Assembly (NCBI GenBank): GCA_037976565.1
Contig: CP137672.1
Span: forward strand, 30,199,218 to 30,263,217
DNA from: Mesocentrotus franciscanus
Taxonomy: Eukaryota > Echinodermata > Echinoidea > Camarodonta > Strongylocentrotidae
DNA: 64,000 nt
Reading direction: 5' to 3'
Positions 35,556 to 46,917 of the stretch are shown in pieces (positions within the stretch are counted from its first letter, which is position 1; each line of letters opens with the position of its first letter). The position numbers and the translations under genes are program-made. The notes beneath the pieces are model-generated. The model was not told the origin of the DNA, did no database searches, and saw only the letters and a list, made by a program, of their open reading frames with translations.

Positions 35556-38500
35556 CATTATTAATTATAATAATAACAATAAATAAATAAAATAAAATAA
35601 AATGAAATAAAATCTGCTAACAAAAACAAGCTTTCAAAATAGTGAAGGAGTTCAAATCCCTCTGGCACTTACCATAGGGGTTCCATGTATTTTCCGTCGG
35701 GCATCTTCATTCCGACGACAGACGAAAGAATCTCGAACATACTGGAGAAGACAGCACACCGAACAGGAAGGTTTAACCTGGAGAGACCATGAATAGCTAA
35801 TGTGCTGCCAGTACAGAACCCAAACAAACCCACCCGAGAGGCATCCAACCGAGGATGATTTTCAATGTACTGAAATAAATCCTACATGCATGCATGGTTA
35901 GAGAAAGAAAAAAAAAGCACAGAATGTAAAGTAATGATGAAGAAAGAAAAAGTTTACAAAATTATTTTTCACCCTTCGCAACTCAACTTTTCTATGCCAC
36001 AAAAAGAATCTCACTGTGCCACTTAGTATTCATCAAAGGATAGATAAACCAAATGCTTCAAGATCTTCTTCTTCTTCTTATCGAGTCACTACACAAGTCC
36101 CGTCCAGTGCTCCACACAGGCTCTGCACGGCAGTTCACGGCTTCCAGGTCATCTTGGGTGCATGGCTCTGGCAGGAGTGAGCAGACTAGCAGGTGTTCCA
36201 TGGTCTGTTCCTGGCCGCCTTCACATGCTGTGTGTTCGTCTCCGAAACCCCACCTCTATCGTCCGTAACCAGTTCTTAGGCGGTTGAGACTTAGCCAAGA
36301 AGGCCAAGTCTCGCTGGAGCCGGATGCAAGGGATTCCTTCGGGTTGAGGGAGAGTTTATGAGGAGTGGTCTGGAGGTGGTTAGACCACAAAGTCATCCTT
36401 TGGTTGTGAGGGCTGGTATAAAGGGGCTCTACAGTGTACAGGAAGCTGTGTCTGGATTCGAGCCGCTTGCCCACTGGCTGTTGTCGGTAGAGTGGGTGGA
36501 GTGGATTTTTTTTCTTGTTTGTCCTTTTCTTTCTGGGACAAGACCAACCTTCTGATGTGTGGTGGGGCAATACCGCAAAGCAGGTAGAGGTCTTCTACTT
36601 TAGTTGGCCTAAGGCAACCAGTGTTTGCTCTACAGGATGAATTTAGAGCTGGGTCAATCTTGGGTGCATGGGCCGACCTACTCCATACTCGTGATGCATA
36701 CTCCGCAGCAGAGAATCAAAGCGCAAGGGCTGTTGTCCGGATTGTTCTGGCATCAGTCCCCCAGTTGGTGTTGGCTATCTTCTTGAGGATGCTATTGCGG
36801 GCTCCAACTTTTGCCTTTGTGTTAGCAATGTGGTTCTTGTAGATAAGGAAGCGATCCAGTGTGACGCCTAGGGTGACTGGGTTGTGAGTGTGCTTTAGCA
36901 TTTTCCCATACCAGCTGATCCTTAGTTGATGGTTGGCATCCTTGTTCTTGAGGTGGAAAGCACTTATCTGAGTTTTGTCAGGGTTAGCTCTCAGGTGGTT
37001 GGTCGCGTAGTATGGGATGAGTCCGGCCAGGGCATCACTGAGGGACTCCTCTAACTTCTAACTTTCTGGGTGGCGATGCAGAGATCATCAGCGTAGAGGA
37101 AGCTCCTGGTGTTTGGATGGATCGGTTGGTCGTTTGTGTACACATTGAAGAGCAGCGGTGCAAGCACACTTCCTTGTGGGAGGCCACTTTTCTATCTGCG
37201 CCATCTGATGCGATTACCGTTGAGGACCACAACAAATCGCCGGTTGGACAGCAATATCTGGATGAGTCCAGTCAGTCTCACATCTTTTGTCAGCTCAAAA
37301 ATATTCCTGGTGAGGATTCTGTGGTTCACGGTGTCGTAGGCAGTAGAGAGGTCAACGAAAGCAGCTCCGGTGATTAGCTTATACCCTCAAAGCCATCCTC
37401 AATGAACTGAGTGAGGTTTAGGAGTTGTCCAGTGCATGACTTTCCTGGCCTAAACCCTGCTTGTTCCGGGATAAGATGTTCATCCACGAATGAGGCGATG
37501 CGGTTGAGAATAAGCCGCTCGAATAGCGTATATGTATGGCACAGTAGGGAGATAGGTCTGTATCTCTTTGGACTGGCTGGATCCTTGCCAGGCTTCAGCA
37601 GGGCAACAACTTTCGCTTTCATCCAGAGCTTTGGGATGCTGTTGGTGCTCAAGCATTTGTTGAACATGCATGTTGAGGAGCCAGTTGAGGGCACCTGGTC
37701 TAAGTTGTTTGATCTGCTCGCAGAGGATGTCATCAAGTCCAGCAGCTTTGTTGTTTTTCATTGCTTTGATGGCAGCAAGCAGGTCGTTCATGGTGAACAG
37801 TTTAGTGAACCCTGGGACATCTTGAGAGCTTGGAGTGTCTGGGACATTAGGGAGCCTGGCTCTTCTGGGGAGATGGTCATGGTTTCCCCGGCCATTCACT
37901 AGGAGTTGGTGGGCGACTTGGTTGGCAGTGACTTGAGATCTTGGTTGCGTCTTTGTATAGTTGTTGCCCAGTATCTGGATCGTTTTCCATGCTTTCCTGT
38001 TGCTATGTGTCATGTCAGTGGATTTTATGAATTCCTGCCACTTCCTCCTTCTAGATTCGGCAATTTCCTTGGTAAGATTTTCTCCAGATTCCAGTGTCAC
38101 CTCACTAAAGGGGTCCATCTGGAAGTATTCGATGTAGTCTTCATACAACACATTGGAGTGGTCCGTCAAGCCGTAAATGTAGCTTGTGCGGCAGCCTCGG
38201 TGGATGTTACGCCTTGAGGATTTCTTCATCAACTCTACACAGGTGTCATAGTTTTGGGGGTAGCAGGTAGGTCCTGGATGGAAGAGTCAAGGTCCTTAGC
38301 GAACTTTTCCCAGTTTGCCTTCCTCAGATTGAAAGACGTCGGAAGGGTACTGCTCGTAGAGTAATGACTGCATTAACCTTAAGCCCTATCGGTCGGTGCT
38401 GAGAGTGAGGGATTGGGTCGAGAACGACTTTCTCGCACTGGTTGGCAATCCTGGTAAATATCAGGTCAGGGTTGTAGTCACGTCTCCACCTTGCGCTGTT

Positions 38501-41500
38501 GAAGGAGGCAGGAAGCTAAGCATCATGAATGAGGGACAGCTGGTTAGCATTTGCCCACGTCTCAACAAGTTCACCATCTTCGTTCATTTCTCTATATCCC
38601 CAGTTAGTACTGTGGCTGTTGAAATCACCAATGACCAAATTCATCCTGCCGTCAGTAGCTCTTCCGGGCAGGTCGAAGGGCTCAAGATTATTTAACAAGA
38701 TTAACCTATACCAGTATTAAAAGGGTTGTCATGGACCTAAGATCAGAAATTGATGATTTTGCAAAGCCATTGTGTTGCAACAAACAATCCTTCCATCAAT
38801 TTATGCCTTTGTTTTTGTAAAAATTGCATGAATTGCAAACAAGTGACTGTGCAGAGAGGCGAAAAAGCAAGCAGAGTGTCAAGAGATGTACTTCCAGGCA
38901 AGGAGTAAACTTACCAGGAATGCCTGTGCATCAAAATAAAAGACACTCATGTCTTCTGTTGGTTCAAATGAGGCCATGAAGTCAATTTCAAGGACAGCAT
39001 ACCCATGGGACGCAAGGAGAGATGCACGGTCTTCCAAGACTACATTACCAAGGCCTCGTAGTTCAACCACCACTGGGAGAGGGTCCGAGAAACCTGGAAA
39101 ACAATAATACTTATCAGGATAACTGTTTTTGAAATAGTGTTTTTCAGGTTTTTAACATCTGATCAAAGGGATTTTATAGTGTATTTTTACCTCAGTAATT
39201 GGATTCATTTACATTGGCACACTTAAGACTCGTTAACATATGCTGCGGTAAACTGCCAAGGTTAACCTTTTATTTTTAAAGGGTACTGTGCTTCACATTT
39301 TTGTATCTTAAAACACAATGATAAGCGATATCGGGTAGGACCTTACTTACTTTTTTCATTCCCACTTGCCATTTATTTTATACAAATAAAAAAATATATA
39401 TATGAATAACAGCGTGGTACAATCAAGGTCATGAGAACAATATTCCATATTGATTGTATTTAACATTAGAAGAAATTAGGTACGTACATCAACTGCCACA
39501 TATCAGGTATTAACCAATGATACACCATGGTTCAGAGAAGCATTGTAGATTTTTTTTTAAATCCCTTACTTAAGGGCATTTTTAAACCGTGAGCTCTGTA
39601 TCTCTAATCAAGTGTTAGGATTCACCTAATTCTAATACTCATTCCTTAATGCAACACAATTGGAGAGGGAACTGATGAAAAAATAAAACCTCTTTGTACA
39701 GGGGGCGATAACCCCCTAAATTTCAATATTGCGCTATCAGTAATTGCTTGGAGCCTTCATGGTCCAAGAACTGCTAGTTCTTTCTGAAAACAGACACATG
39801 CCACAAGCACAACATACCGGTAAGCCCAATCTACGAAAGCAGGTACATTATGCTTCTACTCACAAGTTGCTTAAATTATGTTGATTGAAAGTGCATTTAA
39901 AATTACAATATATCTTTACACAAGTAATATCTGAAGCTCACATTTTGAATATAGTACATTAACAAGGACTCCAATAACAAAGAGAGCAAATATTTATTGG
40001 TGATTGGTACATTCCGGATATACATAATTTATATATTCCTTTGTAATCTGTTTTACCTTTATGCTTGGGGAAGAAGAAAACTCCATGACACTTTCCAGTA
40101 GAAACTTCTATCCTTTCAACAAAGTCAGCCAGATAGCATCTCTCAACCACCTCCGAAGCAAGCAGGGTGGTTTCAGGCTTACCACGATCTAGCAGCTTTA
40201 TGGTGTACTTCAGTGGCTGTCTCGAGTCTGCTTTCTTCAGTCTTGGGTAAAGGTGGGCTACCTCTGGTACAGGTTTACAGCTCCAGATGAGGCCCATAGG
40301 CTCCACACCTTCATAGGTTCCACCAAGAGAGGCATGTTCACTGACTACATGTACATAGCATAAAGAAATTACATTAAGTACGAAAATTGCCATCGAAATC
40401 GTTGAGGAGCTTCTTGGCTTTCAACTACATGCTGCCGACATTGACAGGTAGTACCATGTAATAGTTCTGTATGCCCACAAAAGAGTGGCTACCATGGGTA
40501 GCGAGCCTAAATAACAATTTAATACTATTAAATGATAATAATATTGGATTTTTTGCATAGCACATGCACATATCTACCATGCAAGGTGCTCAAGGCGCTC
40601 CAATATTACAGGCTAGTCTACCGATTGTGGTGCTCACAGCATTCAAAGAATTTCTTCCTAGCGGTACCCATTTAGAATTGGGTGAAGAGTGGCAAATGTA
40701 GATTATTGTTTTGCCAAAGAACATTAAATACAGTCCTATCATTATCAAGCTACATGTATTCCTGTTCAAGACCAAACAACAAATTATGACGGGAAAAAAA
40801 GTTAAAAAGAGGTTCTATATAAGAATTAGGATTTATGTCATCTACACAAACATAAAGGAAATTAAGCATCTCCTCTTTAATTAGAGACACAAAAGTGGTC
40901 ACATAAAATAGAATCAAATAACGGTATATAAAAATCCAAAGAACACTTACATGACAGGCAATGTTCATAGATTTTCAAAAATTGGACATGATGAAATTAT
41001 CTATTTTGTTTGTTGCCCAAAGTTAAATAAGTAAGTATGAAAGTGGTCATTTTCTTTCAATACTAGGCTTCCTAAAGTATATTGCGCACCTCGCAATGAC
41101 TAGAATACATTGTATCACGATTCGTAAAAGTAAGTAAATCACCTAGTCTACCACTTCCAAAACTCTTTTAGAGTATTCCCAATTTGCTTCTTGCCCTTGT
41201 ATTCATGAATAACATTCTACAAATGAAGTATCACTATAAAATGTTTCAGAGGTGATTTTATCATGGATACAAGTGGTAGGATGACATCAATGAAAACGTT
41301 TGTCGTGAAATACCTAGGTGATTAGTAAATGTACTGTGTACTCCTATTGGGTACTAATGCTACATCGTCTCGATAACATTTGAGACATGCAATGTCTTTT
41401 AAAAGCAATCATAACTTTAAAGGTTCTCTTGAAAATTTCAAAATATATTTAGCATACCCACAAGGATTAATAATGATATAAAAGGACTTTATTCGATGTT

Positions 41501-42033
41501 GCCAATCAAACTCTTGATGCATTTTTTACACACCCCTACATGTACAGGACGATATTTAATGTACACTTGTACTTTATTTTCAATTACAATGAACCATTTT
41601 GAAAAGACACATGTTCTTCTTGTTTAAAATAATGTGTTTACATTGTTTCATAAATAGCTGTAAGTATGTAGTCACAGTCTTTGTATTTTCTCTAATTTTC
41701 ACCTATGACTTGACCCTTGGCATCGGCTTGAAACTTGGCCTCTGACTGAAACCTGAACCTCTGGCATTCTGACTCCACTTCTGCCTGAAGCTGTACAATT
41801 TGACCTGGAAGTAATCCACTGGCCCTCACATCAAGCAGGTCATCCGCCAGACCAGACCTTGGATGGACCTGGAGAGCTGGAGCAGGTCTAGTGCTGAACA
41901 GCCTGTCTGAGGAGGACCTGGTCCTCCTGGTCTGGTGTAGATCCTGCCTAGCCCATGGGTGAAGCTTGGAAGTGTGTCGCAGCAGAGTCTGCAATCTCCT
42001 CAAGCCCAGCATTTTAGTTTGGCCAAGGTACAT
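30860..42033 (-). CDS. BAAT/ACOT family acyl-CoA thioesterase or bile-acid-CoA:amino-acid N-acyltransferase
   Basis: Exons in transcript order: 41703-42033, 40057-40344, 38915-39093, 35673-35881, 34684-34801, 33684-33764, 31782-31920 and 30860-30978. All junctions keep frame, giving 487 aa, longer than human BAAT and close to mitochondrial ACOT2. Residues 1-50 are Arg-rich and nearly free of acids ([23 protein letters not shown]), like a mitochondrial presequence. The N-domain follows ([32 protein letters not shown]), then the alpha/beta-hydrolase domain ([16 protein letters not shown]). The nucleophile is Cys289 in GFCTGS, the acid lies in LLADDDQ (389-391), and the His is His426 in [10 protein letters not shown]. 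The C-terminus ([16 protein letters not shown]...TYR) has no peroxisomal SKL-type signal. The family hydrolyses acyl-CoA thioesters or transfers the acyl group to glycine or taurine. Cys nucleophiles are typical of BAAT and Ser of ACOTs. ATGs at 42,033 and 42,012 are both possible starts; a TGTAG acceptor just upstream suggests a 5' UTR intron. Confidence 0.9.
31782..31920 (-). CDS. BAAT/ACOT exon 7, carrying the catalytic histidine
   Basis: The exon reads [20 protein letters not shown], then [14 protein letters not shown]. The His of the GHLLDAPY motif matches the catalytic triad His of the BAAT C-terminal domain (GHLIEPPY in relatives). The donor is CATC|GTAAGT. Confidence 0.88.
32055..32250 (-). 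mobile_element. tRNA-derived SINE
   Basis: On the minus strand it reads GTGTCGTGGTCTAGTGGAT (A-box region), then a B-box-like GGTACGAGTCCCGCC. A body follows with CTACATTTGCCACTCTCC and GGGTACCC words shared with the copies at 40,585-40,730 and 49,117-49,265. It is intronic in the BAAT gene. Confidence 0.75.
35221..35360 (+). mobile_element. Diverged tRNA-derived SINE
   Basis: GAGGTGTTGTGGTAGTTGTTGG resembles the 5' end of the SINE at 49,117. A body follows with AATCTACATTTGACATTCTCC and AAATGGGTATCTGGCAAT, the same order as the other copies. Confidence 0.6.
35425..35590. repeat. ATT trinucleotide microsatellite
   Basis: A long (TTA)n run in the intron between BAAT exons 4 and 5. Confidence 0.9.
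35673..35881 (-). CDS. BAAT/ACOT exon 4, carrying the Cys nucleophile elbow
   Basis: The exon reads [20 protein letters not shown], then [12 protein letters not shown]. The G-x-C-x-G elbow places Cys289 where BAAT enzymes have their nucleophilic Cys. The exon ends in phase 2 (TG|GTAAGT) and the next exon starts with G, making Trp336. Confidence 0.88.
36059..38700 (-). mobile_element. 5'-truncated non-LTR retrotransposon (LINE) with endonuclease and reverse transcriptase remnants
   Basis: Read on the minus strand, an endonuclease end comes first ([16 protein letters not shown], about 38,600). Next is the linker and start of the reverse transcriptase ([51 protein letters not shown]). The RT catalytic part follows ([27 protein letters not shown] near 37,090). 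After the RT come a region with [14 protein letters not shown] and a terminal block with [14 protein letters not shown]. Stops and frameshifts break it into pieces. The 3' end runs into a GAA-type repeat near 36,060. The start inside the endonuclease domain indicates 5' truncation. It sits in the intron between BAAT exons 3 and 4, on the same strand. The clade (Jockey/CR1-like) is not certain. Confidence 0.85.
40585..40730 (-). mobile_element. tRNA-derived SINE, body and tail only
   Basis: Shares AGCATTCAAAGAAT, GGTACCCATTTA and AGAGTGGCAAATGTAGATTA with the SINE at 32,055-32,250 in the same orientation. The tRNA-like head is missing. Confidence 0.7.
41703..42033 (-). CDS. BAAT/ACOT exon 1: putative mitochondrial presequence and start of the N-domain
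   Basis: The first about 50 residues have many Arg, Leu and Ser and few acids, ending in [14 protein letters not shown]-x-F-S is a common mitochondrial presequence cleavage pattern. The BAAT N-domain begins at about residue 55 ([20 protein letters not shown]). The donor is ATAG|GTGAAA in phase 1. Confidence 0.8.
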
Positions 42034-43269
42034 GGCCTTCCGAGGATGCACTTGAAACTGGTAATCCTACATCATAGTTTAACAAAAAAATCATAATAGT
42101 AGATAAACAATGTTCATTGTCATATTAGGACAAGTCGTTGGTTGACATCTGTGCAAAGCTGACTAGGTTCCCGTAAATAAAATGAGACATCTGCCCAAGC
42201 ACCAATTGTAAGTGTTAGTCCAATTTCAGTTTTTTTTATAATTAACGTCGTTTTACTAACCTGGCTAAGATTCACCGACTGCGTATTTAACGTTATAGAA
42301 AACATCATTTTCAGAATAAGGCCTCTGGACTTTTGCAATATGTGGGGTAGAATACCGTAGATTTACCAGTAATCGTTTATATCATGATTTGACGTTTATT
42401 GATCGCGATTGCGAGAACAGATCAAAGCTTGCTTACGTAATCAACTCCAGACCGTTATGCCTGCGTCACACGGTCTCCGGCCGAATTTGTGGATCGCCAG
42501 AAAGTCGCCAGGACGTCGCCAGGACGTCGAGTGTATTTTCGCTTGAAATCTACCCTGTCACATATTGAACGGGGCTCGGGAGAGGTCCTTAATTGAACAC
42601 TAATGATTAGAAATCGCCCGGCGCCCGTCATTAAACAAACGGGTGTCGGGCGGGCGCCATCCGAGTTTCAGTTGATGATCAATAGGCGCGTCTCAAATAC
42701 TAGTATATATATATATAGGACATTTAAAAAGTTGTACACATCATATTTCTGAGGTCTGAGAGAGTGGACAGCACAGCATAGCCACTTTACTTTGAAGGTT
42801 TTGAGAGAGTGAGCACAGAGGTTGTTGCAGAATTTGCAGAAATTGACAATGTACAGCAAACCGAACTAAGATGCCGCCAAAGAAGACCAAGGGGCCAGGA
42901 AACTCGTTCCTAAGAAGAAGGCACGAGAGCCTGACTCCGCTTCACCGAGGAAGGAATATTAAAAGTATCTCAGAATGCAGGGGATATTATATACCCCAGG
43001 GGCCAACAAAGAGTATGCTGGGGGTCTCACGCCAACCCCCTCCAAAAAAAAGTGAGGCACATGTGGACAATTAATGCAAAAATGTACCCCTAAATGAGCT
43101 AAACCTCCTCTAACATATTCCCTTAACAAGGTCTTACAGTCATTACCCCTTAAAAATTATATGCTAATAAGAACTTTTATTGATATCAACAATTGCAAAT
43201 CATATATTTTACAGTGTATGCAAGCTCTGTAAACAAGCTCTACGAATACACTCACATGCACGCACGCAC

Positions 43270-43302
43270 ACACACACTTTCTTTCTCTCTCTCTCTCTCT
43301 CT
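43270..43302. repeat. CA and CT dinucleotide microsatellite
   Basis: A short (CA)n run followed by a (CT)n run. Confidence 0.75.
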
Positions 43303-43578
43303 CAATCGGCAACTGCTGGTGTCATATCTCATTTTTACTTTAACAGTTCTTAGTTCCTAATGTTTGCAAAGCAGACGGGCTCTCTACAAAATATTAGATA
43401 GCTATATTTATATAGCTATATACATTGATACAATTCGAGCGATAGCATCCTGTGGAGACTTTCATTGAACTTTGTTTAGTCAGCTAGTGCTTAGCATTGT
43501 TGTCTTGAGACATAAAACCGAACAAACATTAGTCTTGTTCAGAGGAGGCAAGTTACCCTAGGGTCAAGGTCGTGTTAA

Positions 43579-44117
43579 AGATACTATGTCTCTTTTGCAG
43601 CCAACATCAAATTCTGTAGAACTTTGCAGGAATTATGAATATGTCATGTATGTCCTATCTGTGAAATTTAAACATTAGCAGAGTCCTAATATTCAAATTA
43701 TGCAAGGAAACCCGTTTACTTGCTAGACTTCACTGTCAGACACTATTGAGTGACTGACTGACTTTTTTTCATCTTTGGTAATAAAATACATAAAATGAGC
43801 TGTAAAGGGTACATGAGCATTTATCTACATCAATAACCCACTTCTTGTAATGGCCAAAATTAAACTGATTGAATCTTTGCGCAGCATAAAACGTACGACC
43901 ATTCGGTACAATGGTCTGAAAAATCAGACTATTACTTACTGGCTCTATAGCTCCTAAGTCGATTCGACAACTAATAGTCGTTATTTTCGCTTAAAGACAT
44001 TTCAAGCCCCCCCCCTTTTTTTAGGGAAGTTCTAAATTAATATTTTCTTTCAAATGCCGTTGGAATTTAACCTTTTCATTTTTTTGGTCTTTAAATGGGA
44101 TATACACTGTAGTACCT
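43579..44117. mobile_element. TTAA-flanked TIR element, copy 2 (about 539 bp)
   Basis: Near-identical along its length to 25,952-26,480 in the same orientation, for example GCCAACATCAAATTCTGTAG and GGTCTGAAAAATCAGACTAT. TTAA lies at each end. It differs by small indels, including a C-run and an insertion near the right terminus. Confidence 0.85.
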
Positions 44118-44398
44118 TTAAGAGCTAGTCGGGGTAAATATGGCGGGGTATACGGCGGGCCAAGCATGCCACTATCCGTACATCTATACAACTATACGAC
44201 TATACGTCTATTCAGCCGGCCGATCAGAACGCAGGAAACTGTACATCTCTACAACTATACAAGTGGCGGATTCAGGGGGCACAGGGGGCACGTGTCGAAT
44301 GTCGAATATAATACATAGGACATTTAAAAAGTTGTAGGCCTACACGTCATATTTCTGAGATCTGAGAGAGTGAACAGCACAGCATAGCTATAGTACTT

Positions 44399-44480
44399 AG
44401 TGGAGGTGTCCTGTATACATTCACTTGACTCTCAGTCCAAGGGTCAGGGTTCGAAGCCCGTATTACTGGTGAAAATGCCC
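44399..44480 (+). mobile_element. tRNA-derived SINE head
   Basis: GTGGAGGTGTCCTGTATACATTC is followed by a B-box-like GGGTTCGAAGCCC. Only the promoter half is recognisable. Confidence 0.5.
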
Positions 44481-45688
44481 ATTTGAGCTCGCATCAGAGA
44501 AGTCGGGCGGGCTCCGTTTTGGATATGTGACGGCCCTTTTAAGCTTACTTAGCAGTTGGCGCAAATGGGTTTTGATGTACTCTCCTAATTTACCCTGGTT
44601 CCTGTGCTGTCGACTTCCAAATACATGTACTATGGAAAGAGTCATACCAGCAACGCATAGTGGTCAATGCATATGGTATGGGAAGAGCCACTCCAGCAAA
44701 GCATAGAGAGTCAATACTGCGTATGGACCTCTAGCGCTGTACCATGTGCTAATAGGCAGCAATTTCACACGTGAATAGTCAATAGACTTACAACACACAA
44801 ATGCACACAATCATGCCAATAAAACTGTAAGCAAGTTTGACAGTGGACTTACGATTTTAATTTTTAAATTATTCTTTCTAACATCGGTGAGTTGAAAAAA
44901 TTGTATTTTACTGCTATTTAGGTGTCATCAATTGTCACTAAAGTACCGATTTTGAGTGAAATCAGTTTAATTTTGTACAGTGGTGTTTGAAATGTTGAGA
45001 TCAATAAAAACAGGTTTTAATACACAGCCAGGATAGCGATGCAGCTATGTGTGGGGAAGAGCCACTCTATTGCAGATAGTCTATGTCAAAACAGTCAAAT
45101 TAATAACTTTCTTCTTTTTTTGCAACCAAAATACCATGCATCTACAAACAAAACATCAAGCATCATGTTAAACAATTAACAATTTAAATCAAGAGTTTAT
45201 TAACCAAAAACCACTGAAAGGGGCAGAATTACATAAAATATCAGTTGCTATCACAGTAAATAACTCAATACACTATCCTATCCATATGTACAATATAATC
45301 AACCGGTTTTTATCAGAGGCATCCCCGGGCTGGGACAGCGGCGGACAGTCACTCCGCGGAGCTAGCGCGGAGGTGCTCTCCCCACTGATCTAACTTAAAT
45401 AACTAACTAACTTTGTTTGAGAACCTAAAATTGCATGTGAGTGGACTGTTTTTTTATAAATTCAACAACACGACATCGATTTCAAACTGAAAGTATACAG
45501 AATTTCCACCAAATCGGATTTACGAGTAAATCATAATTACCTCGATCACTTGGAGACCTTGGCATGCAAAGGTGCATTAACAACTTTGACAAGATTATGG
45601 AGCCCGAGGTGAGATATATAAAGCTGAAATACAAAAACACAAACGCAAACATTCTATGTACAACCTAACACCCAATAAACACAAATTG

Positions 45689-45936
45689 CAGGGGCGGATC
45701 CAGGGGGCGTGGGGGCGCACGCCCCTATTTATCCTTACGACAAAAATAGCAGGAAAAAGCTAAGAAATATTCACATAAATGTTCAATTTACGCATTCAGA
45801 AATGCCTCAGAATGTCCCATAGAGCATCTTAAGGTTCAAAGTTTTCCGGTCCACACGCCGTAAAGGCTTTGCGCTCGCAATTTCGTACATTTCACGCCCC
45901 CCCCTCCCCTTTTTGGAAAATCCTAGATCCGCCCTA
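45689..45936. mobile_element. 248-bp hAT-like MITE with 8-bp target duplication
   Basis: The left end CAGGGGCGGATCCAGG and the right end CCTAGATCCGCCCTA are inverted copies. The flanks are ACAAATTG (45,681-45,688) and GCAAATTG (45,937-45,944), a 7-of-8 match fitting the 8-bp duplications made by hAT transposases. No coding capacity. Confidence 0.75.
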
Positions 45937-46013
45937 GCAAATTGTAATTGTAAATACTAGCAATAGAATGTTTAAAAAAATATTTATTAAACAAAAAATC
46001 AACAACAAACACT

Positions 46014-46440
46014 TTTAAGGTAATTGAATTGAATTTTGGACATCGACAATAGTAGTATAGAGTCTACTTAATTTACCCAATGTGACTTTTCAACAACATA
46101 TAGGGTCGGCAGAGACGGCGGAGCAGGGGGGGGGGCACAGTGCCCTTATTCTTTCTAATTAGTGCCACTTTCCTTCTGATAATTGCCCCTTTTCCTTTGT
46201 AATAAGTGCCCCTTTTACGTACAGTTCTCATAAGTGCCTTTTTCATCTCTGGTGAACGCCTCTTATCAGGTGCGAGAAGTGCCCTATTTTCACCTCTGAT
46301 AATTCCCCTTTTTACTTTGTCATGTAATTGAATTGAAATTTTGGACACTGACAATAGTAGTAGAGCCTACTTTACTAACAAAACATTTTATTATAGGAGC
46401 CCAATGTGATGATTTGTGACTTTTCAACAACATAGGGGTA
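46014..46440. repeat. Duplicated block of about 300 bp with GTGCCCCTTTT-type internal repeats
   Basis: AATTGAATTGAATTTTGGAC and GACTTTTCAACAACATA occur near 46,022-46,100 and again near 46,324-46,432. Between them lie degenerate tandem words such as TAAGTGCCCCTTTT. The minus-strand frame across these is Lys/Arg-rich low complexity and not called a gene. Confidence 0.7.
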
Positions 46441-46564
46441 ATGCTAAATATATTACTCATTGCGGATGTAGTATAGGTCCACGATTGACATGGGCAGCAG
46501 ATGAAGTAGTTTTTATCTTGAAATTTATACAAATGTTTAAAAAAAAAAATTATTGTTAAAATTG

Positions 46565-46735
46565 TGTTTCTCTTACTCTCTCTCTCTCTGTCTTTCTCTC
46601 ACACACTCATGCACACACACACACACACACACACCCTCTCTCTTTCTGTCCCCCTCTCTACCTCTTTCCCTCGCTCTCCCCCTCTCTCTCTCACTCCTCT
46701 CTCATTCTCTTTCTCTCTCTGTCCCTCTTTCTCAA
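46565..46735. repeat. Compound CT and CA microsatellite
   Basis: A pyrimidine-rich (CT)n run interrupted by a (CA)n run at about 46,611-46,634. Confidence 0.85.
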
Positions 46736-46917
46736 TTTCATGCTACCTGTACCCGCCCCTTTGAGGTATTCTTTTGCATGGGATGGGCCATATGCCCCCA
46801 ACTTGAAAAAACGTTGTGGTATGTAAAACAATTGGGTAGTTTACATATCAAACTGGGAAAATTATTTGTTGATACTATGTATAAATATAGGAAGACGACC
46901 TGATTAGATTTGTGGAT

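Larger units (their letters stand above)
42718..44398 (+). repeat. Pair of direct repeats of about 80 bp (42,718-42,795 and 44,318-44,398)
   Basis: Both copies contain GACATTTAAAAAGTTGTA, CATATTTCTGAG.TCTGAGAGAG and ACAGCACAGCATAGC. The second copy has a short insertion after the first word. The TTAA element copy 2 lies between them. Confidence 0.75.

Noticed and set aside
36256..38232. Several plus-strand frames opposite the LINE
   Set aside because: The minus strand carries clear RT and endonuclease motifs, so the plus-strand frames are shadows of it.
42455..42665. CpG-rich patch as the BAAT/ACOT promoter
   Set aside because: The position upstream of exon 1 is suggestive, but no TATA, initiator or transcript start can be assigned and the doubled CGCCAGGACGT may be repeat-derived.
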